Positions 1-9,633 of a stretch of 64,000 nt of DNA are shown piece after piece. This DNA comes from Microbacterium sp. Root180. GTDB taxonomy: Bacteria; Actinomycetota; Actinomycetes; Actinomycetales; Microbacteriaceae. A program made the position numbers and the translations under genes. The stretch lies in contig NZ_LMHS01000001.1 of NCBI RefSeq assembly GCF_001428485.1, forward strand, positions 186,404 through 250,403. Reading direction: 5' to 3'. Position 1 is the stretch's first letter; every line of letters starts with the position of its first letter. The notes below the pieces were generated by a model. That model was not told the DNA's origin and made no database searches. It worked only from the letters and a program-made list of their open reading frames with translations.

Positions 1-70
1 CTTCACCAAGGCCGCCTACGACGCGTTCGTCGCGTCGAAGGCCGGCTCCACCGAGGAGGTCTCGGCATGA
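1..70 (+). CDS. rplD: 50S ribosomal protein L4, 3' end only
   Basis: The frame beginning at base 2 encodes the last 22 residues of a protein ending [12 protein letters not shown], then TGA at 68-70, which overlaps the ATG of rplW. The body lies outside the window. I call it L4 from position alone: in bacterial S10 operons the gene directly before L23 is rplD, and the short alanine-rich end is compatible with an actinobacterial L4. The ATGA overlap shows translational coupling to rplW. Confidence 0.8.
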   Translation, partial: FTKAAYDAFVASKAGSTEEVSA

Positions 71-366
71 CCGCCGTGAACAAGGACCCGCGCGACATCA
101 TCCTGAAGCCGGTCGTCTCCGAGAAGAGCTACGGGCTCATCGACGAGGGCAAGTACACGTTCCTGGTGGACCCGCGTGCCACGAAGACCGAGATCAAGCT
201 CGCGATCGAGAAGATCTTCGGCGTCAAGGTGGCCGCGGTCAACACGATCAACCGCGTCGGCAAGGCCCGCCGCACCCGCTTCGGCACGGGAAAGCGCAAG
301 GACACCAAGCGCGCCATCGTGACCCTGAAGTCGGGCACCATCGACATCTTCACGGCAGTCGGCTGA
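67..366 (+). CDS. rplW: 50S ribosomal protein L23
   Basis: 99 residues, the normal length for bacterial L23. The protein binds 23S rRNA domain III at the mouth of the exit tunnel and is the docking point for trigger factor and SRP. Family features seen are the N-terminal KPVVSEKSY segment, the KIFGVKV strand and the lysine/arginine-rich loop with [11 protein letters not shown]. The start overlaps the rplD stop (ATGA), and rplB follows after 24 bases. Nothing is unusual about it. Confidence 0.98.
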   Translation: MTAVNKDPRDIILKPVVSEKSYGLIDEGKYTFLVDPRATKTEIKLAIEKIFGVKVAAVNTINRVGKARRTRFGTGKRKDTKRAIVTLKSGTIDIFTAVG

Positions 367-390
367 CGGTCGGGATAGAGGACTAGAGAT

Positions 391-1230
391 ATGGCTATTC
401 GCAAGTACAAGCCCACGACCCCGGGTCGCCGCGGCTCGTCGGTGGCCGACTTCGCCGAGATCACCCGATCGACGCCGGAGAAGTCGCTCCTCCGCCCGCT
501 CGCCAAGACCGGTGGACGCAACAACCAGGGCCGCATCACCACTCGCCACATCGGCGGTGGCCACAAGCGCCAGTACCGCGTCATCGACTTCCGTCGCAAT
601 GACAAGGACGGCGTCAACGCCAAGGTCGCTCACATCGAGTACGACCCCAACCGCACGGCGCGCATCGCGCTCCTGCACTACTTCGACGGTGAGAAGCGCT
701 ACATCCTCGCCCCGAACAAGCTGCAGCAGGGCGACATCGTCGAGTCGGGTGCCTCGGCCGACATCAAGCCGGGCAACAACCTGCCGCTGAAGAACATCCC
801 CACCGGTACCGTGATCCACGCGATCGAGCTCCGCCCCGGCGGCGGCGCGAAGATCGCCCGCTCGGCCGGAGTGTCGGTTCGCCTCGTGGCGAAGGACGGC
901 CCTTACGCCCAGCTGCGTCTGCCCTCGGGCGAGATCCGCAACGTGGACGCGCGCTGCCGCGCGACGATCGGCGAGGTCGGCAATGCCGAGCAGTCGAACA
1001 TCAACTGGGGCAAGGCCGGCCGCAAGCGCTGGCTGGGTGTCCGCCCGACCGTCCGTGGTGTCGCGATGAACCCCGTCGACCACCCGCACGGTGGTGGTGA
1101 GGGCAAGACCTCCGGTGGTCGTCACCCTGTTTCGCCGTGGGGCAAGGCCGAAGGCCGCACCCGCCACGCGAACAAGGAAAGCGACAAGTACATCGTTCGC
1201 CGTCGCAACGCCGGCAAGAAGCGCAAGTAG
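391..1230 (+). CDS. rplB: 50S ribosomal protein L2
   Basis: 279 residues, typical for L2. It binds near the peptidyl-transferase centre and is needed for subunit joining. The N-terminus [17 protein letters not shown] and the C-terminal signature [17 protein letters not shown] (near residues 222-238), with the conserved histidine implicated in peptidyl transfer, identify it firmly. The basic C-terminus is complete. The ATG at 391 lies about nine bases behind the purine-rich GAGGA. It is followed by rpsS after 12 bases. Confidence 0.99.
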   Translation: MAIRKYKPTTPGRRGSSVADFAEITRSTPEKSLLRPLAKTGGRNNQGRITTRHIGGGHKRQYRVIDFRRNDKDGVNAKVAHIEYDPNRTARIALLHYFDGEKRYILAPNKLQQGDIVESGASADIKPGNNLPLKNIPTGTVIHAIELRPGGGAKIARSAGVSVRLVAKDGPYAQLRLPSGEIRNVDARCRATIGEVGNAEQSNINWGKAGRKRWLGVRPTVRGVAMNPVDHPHGGGEGKTSGGRHPVSPWGKAEGRTRHANKESDKYIVRRRNAGKKRK

Positions 1231-1242
1231 GAGTAGAGGAAG

Positions 1243-1524
1243 ATGCCACGCAGTCTCAAGAAGGGCCCCTTCGTCGACGAGCACCTGCTTCGCAAGGTCG
1301 TCGTACAGAACGAAGCCGGCACTAAGAACGTCATCAAGACCTGGTCGCGCCGCTCGATGATCGTCCCCGCAATGCTCGGGCACACGATCGCCGTGCACGA
1401 CGGACGCAAGCACATCCCTGTGTTCGTGTCCGAGACCATGGTCGGCCACAAGCTGGGCGAATTCGCGCCCACCCGCACCTTCCGCGGCCACGTGAAGGAC
1501 GACAAGAAGGGCCGTCGCCGCTGA
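1243..1524 (+). CDS. rpsS: 30S ribosomal protein S19
   Basis: 93 residues, the usual S19 size. It sits in the 30S head with S13 and contacts A-site t[18 protein letters not shown] and the central [17 protein letters not shown] block are family hallmarks, and the end is basic (DKKGRRR). An AGGAAG ribosome-binding site precedes the ATG. It lies between L2 and L22 as in nearly all bacteria. Confidence 0.99.
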   Translation: MPRSLKKGPFVDEHLLRKVVVQNEAGTKNVIKTWSRRSMIVPAMLGHTIAVHDGRKHIPVFVSETMVGHKLGEFAPTRTFRGHVKDDKKGRRR

Positions 1525-1547
1525 GCGGCGACGTAGAGGAGAGAGAA

Positions 1548-1946
1548 ATGGTGGAGTCCATCGCACGTGTGCGACACATCCGCGTGACCCCTCAGAAGGC
1601 TCGTCGTGTCGTCGCCCTCATCAAGGGCAAGCAGGCTGAGGAGGCCCTGGCCATCCTCAAGTTCGCGCCGCAGGGTGCGAGCGAGCCGATCTACAAGCTC
1701 GTCGCCTCGGCGATCGCGAACGCTCGCGTGAAGGCCGACAAGGATGGCGAGTACCTGGACGAGCAGGACCTGTACGTGGCCAACGCGTACGTCGACGAGG
1801 GCACGACGCTCAAGCGTTTCCAGCCCCGCGCCCAGGGTCGCGCGTTCCAGATCAAGAAGCGCACGAGCCACATCACGGTCGTGCTCTCTACGCCCGAGGT
1901 CGCTGAGGCGGCACCGGCTGCCAAGACGAAGAAGGCGAGCAAGTAA
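1548..1946 (+). CDS. rplV: 50S ribosomal protein L22
   Basis: 132 residues, about 15-20 longer than the minimal family because of a lysine/alanine-rich tail (ending AAKTKKASK). L22 is an early assembly protein whose long beta-hairpin lines the exit tunnel. The segment [17 protein letters not shown] and the hairpin region with [15 protein letters not shown] are diagnostic. A GAGGAGAG site precedes the ATG. The stop and the rpsC start overlap as TAATG. The basic tail resembles those on L29, S17 and L15 nearby. Confidence 0.98.
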   Translation: MVESIARVRHIRVTPQKARRVVALIKGKQAEEALAILKFAPQGASEPIYKLVASAIANARVKADKDGEYLDEQDLYVANAYVDEGTTLKRFQPRAQGRAFQIKKRTSHITVVLSTPEVAEAAPAAKTKKASK

Positions 1947-2710
1947 TGGGCCAGAAGGTCAACCCGTACGGCTTCCGCCTCGGCATCACCACGGACCATG
2001 TGTCGCGTTGGTTCTCGGACTCGACGAAGCCCGGACAGCGTTACGCCGACTACGTGGCCGAGGACATCAAGATCCGTCGTCTGCTGACGACCTCGCTCGA
2101 CCGCGCGGGTGTCAGCAACATCGAGATCGAGCGCACCCGTGACCGCGTCCGCGTCGACATCCACACTGCCCGCCCGGGCATCGTGATCGGTCGCCGTGGC
2201 GCCGAGGCCGAGCGCATCCGCGCCGACCTCGAGAAGCTCACCGGCAAGCAGATCCAGCTGAACATCCTCGAGGTCAAGAACCCCGAGGCCGACGCTCAGC
2301 TCGTCGCGCAGGGCATCGCCGAGCAGCTCAGCGCTCGTGTGGCATTCCGCCGCGCGATGCGCAAGGGCCTGCAGGGTGCGCAGCGCGCCGGCGCCAAGGG
2401 CGTCCGCATCCAGGTCTCCGGTCGCCTCGGCGGCGCCGAGATGAGCCGCTCGGAGTTCTACCGCGAGGGTCGTGTGCCGCTGCACACGCTGCGCGCGAAC
2501 ATCGACTACGGCTTCTACGAGGCGAAGACCACCTTCGGCCGCATCGGCGTGAAGGTCTGGATCTACAAGGGCGATCTCACCAACAAGGAACTGGCGCGCG
2601 AGCAGGCGAACGCGCCGAAGCAGTCGCGCGGTCGTGACGACCGTGGCGGCGACCGTGGTCGTCGTGGCCCTCGCACCGAGGCCCCCGTCGCAGAAGGAGC
2701 ATCGGCGTAA
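1946..2710 (+). CDS. rpsC: 30S ribosomal protein S3
   Basis: 254 residues. S3 lines the mRNA entry channel and, with S4 and S5, helps unwind m[16 protein letters not shown] is the family start. A type II KH domain with the GxxG-type loop VIGRRG lies near residues 70-80. The S3 C-terminal domain ends at roughly residue 215, and a disordered Arg/Gly/Asp-rich tail follows. Start and stop overlap rplV and rplP by one base each (TAATG). Confidence 0.98.
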   Translation: MGQKVNPYGFRLGITTDHVSRWFSDSTKPGQRYADYVAEDIKIRRLLTTSLDRAGVSNIEIERTRDRVRVDIHTARPGIVIGRRGAEAERIRADLEKLTGKQIQLNILEVKNPEADAQLVAQGIAEQLSARVAFRRAMRKGLQGAQRAGAKGVRIQVSGRLGGAEMSRSEFYREGRVPLHTLRANIDYGFYEAKTTFGRIGVKVWIYKGDLTNKELAREQANAPKQSRGRDDRGGDRGRRGPRTEAPVAEGASA

Positions 2711-3129
2711 TGCTTATCCCCCGCAAGGTCAAGTACCGCAAGCAGCACCACCCGGGCCGCTCGGGTCAGGCCACCGGTGGCACGAAGGTGTCGTTCGGTG
2801 AGTTCGGCATCCAGGCCCTCACGCCCGCTTACGTGACGAACCGTCAGATCGAGTCCGCTCGTATCGCGATGACCCGTCACATCAAGCGCGGCGGAAAGGT
2901 GTGGATCAACATCTACCCCGACCGTCCGCTCACGAAGAAGCCGGCCGAGACCCGCATGGGTTCCGGTAAGGGTTCCCCCGAGTGGTGGGTCGCAAACGTC
3001 AAGCCGGGTCGCGTCCTCTTCGAGGTCGCCGGCGTCAACGAGGAACTCGCTCGCGAGGCCCTGACCCGTGCCATTCACAAGCTGCCTCTCAAGGCACGCA
3101 TCATCAAGCGCGAGGAGGGCGACGCGTAA
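2710..3129 (+). CDS. rplP: 50S ribosomal protein L16
   Basis: 139 residues, typical. L16 organises the A-site region of the large subunit. [17 protein letters not shown], the [14 protein letters not shown] strand and [19 protein letters not shown] are unmistakable family motifs. Stop and start overlap both neighbours (TAATG), so translation is coupled through rpsC-rplP-rpmC. Confidence 0.99.
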   Translation: MLIPRKVKYRKQHHPGRSGQATGGTKVSFGEFGIQALTPAYVTNRQIESARIAMTRHIKRGGKVWINIYPDRPLTKKPAETRMGSGKGSPEWWVANVKPGRVLFEVAGVNEELAREALTRAIHKLPLKARIIKREEGDA

Positions 3130-3443
3130 TGGCGATCGGCACCAAGACGCTCGCCCCGAGCGAGCTCGACACGTTCGAAGACCAGCGCCTCGTCGAGGAG
3201 CTGCGCAAGGCCAAGGAAGAGCTGTTCAACCTGCGCTTCCAGTCGGCCACCGGCCAGCTCGAGAGCCACGGCCGCATCCGTGCGGTCAAGCGCGACATCG
3301 CGCGGCTCTACACCGTGATCCGTGAGCGCGAGCTCGGCATCCGTGCCACGCCCGCGCCGCTGGAGACCGCGACGAAGGCGAAGAAGACGAAGGCCAAGAA
3401 GGCGGATGCCGCTGACGAGGCCGTGAAGGAAGAGGCCGAGTAA
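3129..3443 (+). CDS. rpmC: 50S ribosomal protein L29 with lysine/alanine tail
   Basis: 104 residues from the ATG that overlaps the rplP stop, against 65-75 for most L29 proteins. The family core, two helices with [15 protein letters not shown] and the [18 protein letters not shown] segment, occupies roughly residues 15-75. The last 30 residues are an extension rich in Lys, Ala and Glu ([14 protein letters not shown]). L29 sits at the tunnel exit beside L23. The upstream frame stays open, but this start fits the family and the TAATG overlap pattern of the operon. Confidence 0.95.
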   Translation: MAIGTKTLAPSELDTFEDQRLVEELRKAKEELFNLRFQSATGQLESHGRIRAVKRDIARLYTVIRERELGIRATPAPLETATKAKKTKAKKADAADEAVKEEAE

Positions 3444-3835
3444 TGGCTGAGACCACTGAGAAGAAGGCTCCCGCCAAGAAGGCCGCCGCTCCCAAGGCTG
3501 CGGCTCCCAAGGCTGCCAAGGCCGAGGTCAAGGACCAGGTGACCGGTCACGAGTCCGCCGCGCACGACGTGCGCGACGAGAACGCCCGTGGCTACCGCAA
3601 GTCCCGCCGCGGCTACGTCGTGAGCGACAAGATGGACAAGACGATCGTCGTCGAGGTCGAGGACCGCGTGAAGCACCCCCTCTACGGCAAGGTCATCCGT
3701 CGCACGTCGAAGGTCAAGGCCCACGACGAGGGCAACACGGCCGGTATCGGCGACCTCGTCCTCATCAACGAGACCCGTCCGCTGAGCGCCACCAAGCGCT
3801 GGCGCCTGGTCGAGATCCTCGAGAAGGCCAAGTAA
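3443..3835 (+). CDS. rpsQ: 30S ribosomal protein S17 with N-terminal basic extension
   Basis: 130 residues, while S17 is usually 80-95. The OB-fold core with [22 protein letters not shown] and [13 protein letters not shown] starts near residue 48. Before it is a low-complexity Lys/Ala/Pro segment ([20 protein letters not shown]) and an acidic linker. S17 is a primary 16S rRNA binder. The ATG overlaps the rpmC stop (TAATG), supporting this start. The tail closely resembles the one on L15 further down the operon. Confidence 0.96.
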   Translation: MAETTEKKAPAKKAAAPKAAAPKAAKAEVKDQVTGHESAAHDVRDENARGYRKSRRGYVVSDKMDKTIVVEVEDRVKHPLYGKVIRRTSKVKAHDEGNTAGIGDLVLINETRPLSATKRWRLVEILEKAK

Positions 3836-3869
3836 GCCCTCGGCTTGCTTGGAACCCAAGGAGTAACAA

Positions 3870-4238
3870 GTGATTCAGCAGGAATCCCGCCTGAAGGTCG
3901 CCGACAACACCGGCGCCAAGGAGCTGCTCACGATCCGCGTGCTCGGTGGCTCGCACCGCCGGTACGCCGGTCTGGGCGACATCATCGTGGCAACGGTGAA
4001 GGATGCGATCCCGGGCGGCAACGTCAAGAAGGGCGACGTGGTCAAGGCCGTCGTCGTCCGCACCAAGAAGCAGACCCGTCGTCCCGACGGCTCGTACATC
4101 AAGTTCGACGAGAACGCCGCCGTCATCCTGAAGAGCGACGGGGAGCCCCGTGGCACCCGCATCTTCGGACCGGTCGGTCGTGAGCTCCGTGACAAGAAGT
4201 TCATGAAGATCGTCTCGCTCGCACCGGAGGTGATCTGA
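3870..4238 (+). CDS. rplN: 50S ribosomal protein L14
   Basis: 122 residues, exactly the common length. GTG start with an AAGGAG ribosome-binding site six bases upstream; the protein begins [20 protein letters not shown], the canonical L14 N-terminus. L14 lies at the subunit interface and is the target of the silencing factor RsfS. The 34-base gap to rpsQ is the usual junction between the S10 and spc gene groups; no separate promoter was evident there. Confidence 0.99.
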   Translation: MIQQESRLKVADNTGAKELLTIRVLGGSHRRYAGLGDIIVATVKDAIPGGNVKKGDVVKAVVVRTKKQTRRPDGSYIKFDENAAVILKSDGEPRGTRIFGPVGRELRDKKFMKIVSLAPEVI

Positions 4239-4242
4239 CCCC

Positions 4243-4602
4243 ATGGCCAAGATCAAGAAGGGGGACCTGGTTCAGGTCCTCACAGGCAAGAAGCAGGCCA
4301 ACGGCGGCGACCGCGGCAAGCAGGGCAAGGTCCTCGAGGTCCTTGTCGAGCAGAACCGCGTCATCGTCGAGGGCGTGAACTTCGTCACGAAGCACAACCG
4401 CGTCGGCCAGAGCCAGCGCGGCACCAAGACGGGCGGCATCGAGACGATGGAAGCCCCGATCCACATCTCCAACGTCGCCGTCGTCGACCCCTCGACCAAG
4501 AAGCCGACCCGCGTCGGTCACCGCGTCGAGGAGCAGACGAAGGACGGCGTGAAGCGCACCGTTCGCGTGCGCTACGCGAAGAAGTCAGGCAAGGACCTCT
4601 GA
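4243..4602 (+). CDS. rplX: 50S ribosomal protein L24
   Basis: 119 residues. L24 is an assembly initiator binding the 5' part of 23S rRNA. The KOW motif is at the N-terminus ([25 protein letters not shown]), followed by GVNFVTKHN and the beta region with [17 protein letters not shown]. It starts four bases after the rplN stop. Length and motifs are ordinary. Confidence 0.99.
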   Translation: MAKIKKGDLVQVLTGKKQANGGDRGKQGKVLEVLVEQNRVIVEGVNFVTKHNRVGQSQRGTKTGGIETMEAPIHISNVAVVDPSTKKPTRVGHRVEEQTKDGVKRTVRVRYAKKSGKDL

Positions 4603-4604
4603 AC

Positions 4605-5195
4605 ATGAGCACCGCCACTGCCGTGGAGGCTGGCAAGATCCAGCCCCGCCTGAAGCAGAAGTACAACACCGAGATCAAGAAGCTTCTGCAGGACGAGTTC
4701 GGCTACCCGAACGTCATGCAGATCCCCGGTCTCGTCAAGGTCGTCGTGAACACCGGCGTCGGCGAGGCAGCTCGCGACAGCAAGGTGATCGATGGTGCGG
4801 TCGACGACCTCACCAAGATCACCGGTCAGAAGCCGGTCGTCACCAAGGCCCGCAAGTCCATCGCGCAGTTCAAGCTGCGCGAGGGTCAGGCCATCGGCGC
4901 GCACGTCACCCTCCGCGGTGACCGCGCGTGGGAGTTCGTGGACCGCCTGGTCAACCTCGCTCTGCCCCGCATCCGCGACTTCCGCGGCCTGTCGGCCACG
5001 CAGTTCGACGGCAACGGGAACTACACGTTCGGTCTCCAGGAGCAGTCCGTGTTCCACGAGATCAACCAGGACAAGATCGACCGTGTCCGCGGCTTCGACA
5101 TCACGGTCGTGACGTCGGCGAAGACGGATGCCGAAGGCCGTGCGCTGCTGCGCCACCTGGGCTTCCCCTTCCGCACCGAGGACGCTCAGGCCTGA
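4605..5195 (+). CDS. rplE: 50S ribosomal protein L5
   Basis: 196 residues, slightly longer than the 180-residue norm because of an N-terminal leader before the core. L5 binds 5S rRNA and touches P-site tRNA and S13. Diagnostic segments are [31 protein letters not shown] and [16 protein letters not shown]. The gene downstream is rpsH; the zinc-type S14 gene often found between them is missing here. Confidence 0.98.
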   Translation: MSTATAVEAGKIQPRLKQKYNTEIKKLLQDEFGYPNVMQIPGLVKVVVNTGVGEAARDSKVIDGAVDDLTKITGQKPVVTKARKSIAQFKLREGQAIGAHVTLRGDRAWEFVDRLVNLALPRIRDFRGLSATQFDGNGNYTFGLQEQSVFHEINQDKIDRVRGFDITVVTSAKTDAEGRALLRHLGFPFRTEDAQA

Positions 5196-5205
5196 GCCGA
5201 GATCT

Positions 5206-5231
5206 CCCTGGGAGCCACCCGGCTCCCGGGG
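5206..5231 (+). terminator. Stem-loop between rplE and rpsH
   Basis: Arms CCCTGGGAGCC and GGCTCCCGGGG pair over 11 positions with one T/G wobble around a four-base loop. There is no T-run, so it could be an attenuator, processing site or RNA-stabilising hairpin rather than a full terminator. It lies where rpsN is found in many spc operons. Confidence 0.45.
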
Positions 5232-5295
5232 AACTCATAGAAGGTCGCCTGTCGTGTAACGGCAGTCGAAACCTCATGAACAAAGGAAAACTGAC

Positions 5296-5694
5296 ATGAC
5301 AATGACAGACCCGGTCGCAGACATGCTGACCCGTCTGCGCAACGCGAACTCGGCGCACCACGACTCTGTGTCGCTGCCGAGCTCCAAGCTCAAGACCCAC
5401 ATCGCCGACATCCTCAAGCAGGAGGGCTACATCTCCTCCTGGGAGGTCTCGGACGCCCGCGTCGGCCAGACGCTCACCCTCACGCTGAAGTACGGCCCGA
5501 ACCGCGAGCGGTCGATCGCCGGCATCAAGCGCGTCTCGAAGCCCGGCCTCCGCGTCTACGCGAAGTCGACCGAGATCCCCCGTGTCCTCGGCGGGCTCGG
5601 CGTCGCCATCCTGTCCACCTCCTCCGGTCTTCTCACCGACCGTCAGGCCGAGCAGAAGGGCGTGGGTGGGGAAGTCCTCGCCTACGTGTGGTGA
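5296..5694 (+). CDS. rpsH: 30S ribosomal protein S8
   Basis: 132 residues, normal for S8. It binds the central domain of 16S rRNA and is the autogenous regulator of spc operons in enterobacteria. The core begins [16 protein letters not shown], and [21 protein letters not shown] plus the end GGEVLAYVW are signatures. The ATG at 5296 is used because ACAAAGGAAA precedes it; a second ATG two codons later is also possible. Confidence 0.98.
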   Translation: MTMTDPVADMLTRLRNANSAHHDSVSLPSSKLKTHIADILKQEGYISSWEVSDARVGQTLTLTLKYGPNRERSIAGIKRVSKPGLRVYAKSTEIPRVLGGLGVAILSTSSGLLTDRQAEQKGVGGEVLAYVW

Positions 5695-5700
5695 TCTGAC

Positions 5701-6237
5701 ATGTCGCGTATCGGACGTCTCCCGATCGACATCCCCGCCGGCGTGACCATTGCGGTCGACGGACAGGATGTCGCGGTCAAGGGCCCCAAGGGCGAGCTCT
5801 CGCTCACCGTGGCGCGCCCCATCGAGGTCAAGGTCGAAGAGGGCCAGGTCGTCGTGACCCGTCCCGACGACGAGCGCTCCTCGCGCTCGCTGCACGGCCT
5901 GACCCGCACGCTCATCAACAACAACATCATCGGTGTCACCCAGGGCTACACCAAGGGCCTCGAGGTCGTCGGTACGGGTTACCGCGTGGCGCAGAAGGGC
6001 AGCTCGGTCGAGTTCGCGCTCGGCTTCTCGCACCCCGTTCTCGTCGACCCGCCCGCGGGAATCACCTTCACGGTCGAGGGCAACAACAAGCTCACCGTGA
6101 GCGGCATCGACAAGCAGGCCGTCGGCGAGGCGGCTGCCAACATCCGCAAGATCCGCAAGCCCGAGCCGTACAAGGGCAAGGGCGTGCGCTACGCCGGCGA
6201 GGTCGTGCGGCGCAAGGCCGGAAAGGCTGGTAAGTAA
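5701..6237 (+). CDS. rplF: 50S ribosomal protein L6
   Basis: 178 residues, typical. L6 lies near the GTPase-associated region and contacts the sarcin-ricin loop. [15 protein letters not shown], the [20 protein letters not shown] segment and the C-terminal [18 protein letters not shown] motif are all present, representing the two duplicated L6 domains. Six bases separate it from rpsH and two from rplR. Confidence 0.99.
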   Translation: MSRIGRLPIDIPAGVTIAVDGQDVAVKGPKGELSLTVARPIEVKVEEGQVVVTRPDDERSSRSLHGLTRTLINNNIIGVTQGYTKGLEVVGTGYRVAQKGSSVEFALGFSHPVLVDPPAGITFTVEGNNKLTVSGIDKQAVGEAAANIRKIRKPEPYKGKGVRYAGEVVRRKAGKAGK

Positions 6238-6239
6238 CC

Positions 6240-6599
6240 ATGGCTGTGAAGTCGAAGACCGACGCGCGTGCGCGTCGTCACGCCCGCCTTCGCAAGAAGG
6301 TCGTCGGCACCGAGCAGCGTCCGCGCCTCGTCGTCACCCGTTCGGCCCGCCACGTCTTCGTGCAGGTCGTGGACGACAGCAAGGGCCGCACCGTGGCCTC
6401 GGCCTCGACGCTCGAGACCGATCTGCGCGCGTTCGACGGTGACAAGACCGCCAAGGCCCGCAAGGTCGGCGAGCTCGTCGCCGAGCGTGCGAAGGCTGCC
6501 GGCGTCTCCGACGTCGTGTTCGACCGCGGTGGCAACCGCTACGCGGGCCGTGTCGCGGCGATCGCCGACGGCGCTCGCGAAGGGGGTTTGAACCTGTGA
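6240..6599 (+). CDS. rplR: 50S ribosomal protein L18
   Basis: 119 residues. L18 carries 5S rRNA into the central protuberance with L5. It has the basic N-terminal tail ([11 protein letters not shown]), the [15 protein letters not shown] strand and the C-terminal [24 protein letters not shown] signature split by the usual turn. Its TGA overlaps the GTG start of rpsE (GTGA). Confidence 0.99.
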   Translation: MAVKSKTDARARRHARLRKKVVGTEQRPRLVVTRSARHVFVQVVDDSKGRTVASASTLETDLRAFDGDKTAKARKVGELVAERAKAAGVSDVVFDRGGNRYAGRVAAIADGAREGGLNL

Positions 6600-7288
6600 G
6601 CGAAACAACCAACAACAACGTGGAGACCGAAGTGACCGAGCAGGCTGCTGCTGCCGCCACCACTGAGGCGCCCGCCGAGCGTGAGCGCGAGCCGCGTCGC
6701 GGCGGACGCGAGCGCAACGCCAATCAGCGCGACCGCGGTTCGCGCGATGCCGACAAGAGCCAGTTCCTGGAGCGCGTCGTCACGATCAACCGTGTGTCGA
6801 AGGTCGTCAAGGGCGGTCGTCGGTTCAGCTTCACGGCGCTCGTGGTCGTCGGTGACGGCAACGGCGTCGTGGGCGTCGGATACGGCAAGGCCCGCGAGGT
6901 CCCCCTGGCGATCTCGAAGGGTGTCGAAGAGGCCAAGCGCAACTTCTTCCGTGTCCCCCGCGTCGGCTCGACCATCCCGCACCCCGTGCAGGGTGAGGCC
7001 GCCGCTGGTGTCGTGCTCCTTCGTCCGGCCGCCGCCGGTACCGGTGTCATCGCCGGTGGCCCGGTGCGCGCCGTGCTCGAGTGCGCCGGCATCCACGACG
7101 TCCTGTCGAAGTCGCTCGGTTCGTCGAACACGATCAACATCGTCCACGCGACGGTCGCGGCGCTGAAGCAGCTCGAGGAGCCTCGTGCGGTCGCCGCACG
7201 TCGTGGCCTCGACTTCGACCAGGTCGCCCCCGCCCGTCTCGTCCGTGCCGAGGCCGAGGCCGCGGCTGCTGCGAAGGCAGGTGTCTGA
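6596..7288 (+). CDS. rpsE: 30S ribosomal protein S5 with disordered N-terminus
   Basis: 230 residues, against 160-170 in E. coli. GTG start overlapping the rplR stop. The double-stranded-RNA-binding-like S5 domain begins near residue 57 with [13 protein letters not shown], followed by [20 protein letters not shown] and the C-terminal domain [13 protein letters not shown]. The first ~55 residues are low-complexity (Thr/Glu/Ala, then Arg/Asn/Gly). S5 acts at the mRNA entry channel and in decoding accuracy. Long S5 N-termini are common in actinobacteria. Confidence 0.97.
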   Translation: MSETTNNNVETEVTEQAAAAATTEAPAEREREPRRGGRERNANQRDRGSRDADKSQFLERVVTINRVSKVVKGGRRFSFTALVVVGDGNGVVGVGYGKAREVPLAISKGVEEAKRNFFRVPRVGSTIPHPVQGEAAAGVVLLRPAAAGTGVIAGGPVRAVLECAGIHDVLSKSLGSSNTINIVHATVAALKQLEEPRAVAARRGLDFDQVAPARLVRAEAEAAAAAKAGV

Positions 7289-7473
7289 TGGCCGCGCGCC
7301 TGAAGGTTACCCAGGTCAAGTCCAAGGTGAGTGAGAAGCAGAACCAGCGTGACACGCTGCGTTCGCTCGGTCTCAAGCGGATCGGCGACTCGGTCGTCCG
7401 TCCCGACGACGCGCAGACGCGCGGCTACGTCAAGACCGTCGCCCACCTCGTGAAGGTTGAGGAGATCGACTGA
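7288..7473 (+). CDS. rpmD: 50S ribosomal protein L30
   Basis: 61 residues, the standard bacterial size. It starts at the ATG overlapping the rpsE stop (TGATG) and ends by overlapping rplO in the same way. [20 protein letters not shown] and the C-terminal [14 protein letters not shown] are diagnostic. The upstream frame remains open by chance; the family length and overlap fix the start. Confidence 0.98.
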   Translation: MAARLKVTQVKSKVSEKQNQRDTLRSLGLKRIGDSVVRPDDAQTRGYVKTVAHLVKVEEID

Positions 7474-8207
7474 TGGCTGAGAAGGCCGAGAAGAACGAGG
7501 CCGCCGTCGCGGCCGAGACTGCCAAGAAGACGGACGCCCCCAAGAAGGCATCCGCCAAGGCAGCCCCGGCCAAGAAGGCTGCTCCCAAGGCTGCCGCTGC
7601 GAAGCCGGCCGCCGAGAAGAAGGCGCCCGCCAAGGCCGCCGCCGCCAAGGCCGACAAGGCCGAGGCTGCGGACAAGGCCGAGAAGGCTCCTGCTGCCAAG
7701 AAGGCTCCTGCCGCCAAGAAGGCTCCGGCCAAGAAGGCGGCCCCGAAGGCGGATGCCCCGGCATCGCGTCCGGGTGTCCTCAAGGTGCACCACCTGCGTC
7801 CGGTCCCCGGAGCCCGCACCGCCAAGACCCGCGTGGGTCGCGGTGAGGGCTCGAAGGGCAAGACCGCCGGCCGTGGCACCAAGGGCACCAAGGCCCGCTA
7901 CCAGGTCAAGGTCGGCTTCGAGGGCGGCCAGATGCCGCTGCACATGCGCACCCCGAAGCTGCGCGGGTTCAAGAACCCGTTCCGCGTCGAGTACCAGGTC
8001 GTGAACCTGGAGAAGCTGGCGGAGCTGTACCCGTCCGGTGGCGATGTCACCATCGGCGACCTCGTCGCCAAGGGCGCGGTCCGCAAGAACGAGAAGGTCA
8101 AGGTGCTCGGCACCGGAGACATCTCGGTGAAGCTCAACGTGTCGGTCGACAAGGTCTCGGGCTCCGCCGAGCAGAAGATCGTCGCCGCGGGCGGCACCGT
8201 CAAGTAG
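7473..8207 (+). CDS. rplO: 50S ribosomal protein L15 with ~98-residue Lys/Ala/Pro tail
   Basis: 244 residues, roughly 100 more than the usual ~146. The L15 core starts near residue 99 with [20 protein letters not shown], followed by [17 protein letters not shown] and the [19 protein letters not shown] signature. Residues 1-98 are almost only Ala, Lys, Pro, Glu and Asp with repeated [14 protein letters not shown] units, like histone H1 or HupB tails. The ATG overlaps the rpmD stop, and the reading frame has no better start before the core, so the extension is probably translated. L15 organises large-subunit assembly. Confidence 0.95.
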   Translation: MAEKAEKNEAAVAAETAKKTDAPKKASAKAAPAKKAAPKAAAAKPAAEKKAPAKAAAAKADKAEAADKAEKAPAAKKAPAAKKAPAKKAAPKADAPASRPGVLKVHHLRPVPGARTAKTRVGRGEGSKGKTAGRGTKGTKARYQVKVGFEGGQMPLHMRTPKLRGFKNPFRVEYQVVNLEKLAELYPSGGDVTIGDLVAKGAVRKNEKVKVLGTGDISVKLNVSVDKVSGSAEQKIVAAGGTVK

Positions 8208-8213
8208 TACGCA

Positions 8214-8247
8214 CAGTGGGGGCCGGAGCTTGCTCCGGCCCCCACTG
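8214..8247 (+). terminator. Perfect 15-bp hairpin between rplO and secY
   Basis: The arms 8214-8228 (CAGTGGGGGCCGGAG) and 8233-8247 are exact reverse complements around the tetraloop CTTG. It begins six bases after the rplO stop. No T-run follows, so it may be a partial terminator that lowers secY-adk-map expression relative to ribosomal proteins, or an RNA-stability element. Confidence 0.6.
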
Positions 8248-8307
8248 GGTTACCCTGGACGTCGGCACGTCGCTGTGCGCGCCGGCATCCCTTCTGGAGG
8301 CATCCTC

Positions 8308-9633
8308 TTGTTCAGCGCCATCGCGCGGGTCTTCCGCACTCCCGATCTGCGGCGGAAGATCGCATTCACCCTGGCGATCATCGCCCTGTACCGCTTCGGT
8401 GCGCACATCCCCGCACCGTTCGTCGACTTCCCGAATGTGCAGGAGTGCCTGCGACAGTCGGCAGGAACCCAGGGCCTGCTCTCGCTGGTCAACCTGTTCT
8501 CGGGCGGCGCGCTGCTGCAGCTGTCGATCTTCGCGCTGGGCGTCATGCCGTACATCACCGCGACGATCATCGTCCAGCTCCTGCGTGTCGTCATCCCGCA
8601 CTTCGAGACCCTCTACAAGGAGGGCCAGGCGGGCCAGGCGCGGCTCACGCAGTACACCCGTTACCTCACGATCGCGCTGGCGCTGCTGCAGTCGACCACC
8701 CTCGTGACGGTGGCCCGCAGCGGTCAGCTCTTCCCGTCGACCGGCGTCCCGGAGTGCGAGCAGCTGCTCACCAACGACGCGTGGTGGGCGCAGCTGCTCA
8801 TGATCATCACGATGACCGCCGGCACCGGCCTCATCATGTGGTTCGCCGAGCTGGTCACGGAGCGCGGCATCGGCAACGGCATGTCGCTCCTCATCTTCAC
8901 CTCGATCGCGGCCGCCTTCCCCGCGTCGATGTGGGCGATCTGGCAGTCGCGCGGCTTCGAGGTGTTCCTCCTCGTGCTCGCGGTCGGAATAGTCGTGGTC
9001 GCGCTGGTGGTGTACGTCGAACAGTCGCAACGCCGGATCCCGGTGCAGTACGCCAAGCGCATGGTCGGACGCCGCACCTACGGCGGCACCAACACCTACA
9101 TTCCCATCAAGGTCAACATGGCCGGCGTCGTGCCCGTCATCTTCGCCTCGTCGCTGCTGTACATCCCCGCCCTCATCGCGCAGTTCAACGCGCAGCCCGA
9201 CGCCGACAACCAGATCGCACCGTGGGTGGCGTGGATCCAGCAGTACTTCACCAACGGCGACCACCCGATCTACATGCTGGTGTACTTCCTGCTCATCGTC
9301 GGCTTCACGTACTTCTACGTCGCGATCACGTTCAACCCGGTCGAGGTCGCCGACAACATGAAGAAGTACGGCGGCTTCATCCCCGGCATCCGTGCGGGCC
9401 GTCCGACCGCGGAGTACCTCGACTACGTGCTCACGCGCATCACGCTTCCCGGCTCGCTGTACCTCGGCTGCATCGCACTGCTCCCGCTCATCGCCCTCGC
9501 GGCGGTCGGCGCGAACCAGAACTTCCCGTTCGGCGGCGCCTCGATCCTGATCATCGTCGGTGTCGGTCTCGAGACCGTCAAGCAGATCGATGCGCAGCTG
9601 CAGCAGCGCCACTACGAGGGGCTCCTGCGATGA
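8308..9633 (+). CDS. secY: Protein translocase subunit SecY
   Basis: 441 residues from a TTG start at 8308, which follows a CTGGAGG ribosome-binding site and gives the family N-terminus MFSAIARVFRTPDLRRKIAF; an earlier in-frame TTG at 8230 lies inside the upstream hairpin. SecY is the ten-helix channel of the SecYEG translocon. Seen are the plug and pore region, GALLQLSIFALGVMPYITA, the cytoplasmic loop QRRIPVQYAKRMVGRR, and the C-terminal YEGLLR. Its stop overlaps the adk ATG (ATGA). Confidence 0.98.
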   Translation: MFSAIARVFRTPDLRRKIAFTLAIIALYRFGAHIPAPFVDFPNVQECLRQSAGTQGLLSLVNLFSGGALLQLSIFALGVMPYITATIIVQLLRVVIPHFETLYKEGQAGQARLTQYTRYLTIALALLQSTTLVTVARSGQLFPSTGVPECEQLLTNDAWWAQLLMIITMTAGTGLIMWFAELVTERGIGNGMSLLIFTSIAAAFPASMWAIWQSRGFEVFLLVLAVGIVVVALVVYVEQSQRRIPVQYAKRMVGRRTYGGTNTYIPIKVNMAGVVPVIFASSLLYIPALIAQFNAQPDADNQIAPWVAWIQQYFTNGDHPIYMLVYFLLIVGFTYFYVAITFNPVEVADNMKKYGGFIPGIRAGRPTAEYLDYVLTRITLPGSLYLGCIALLPLIALAAVGANQNFPFGGASILIIVGVGLETVKQIDAQLQQRHYEGLLR

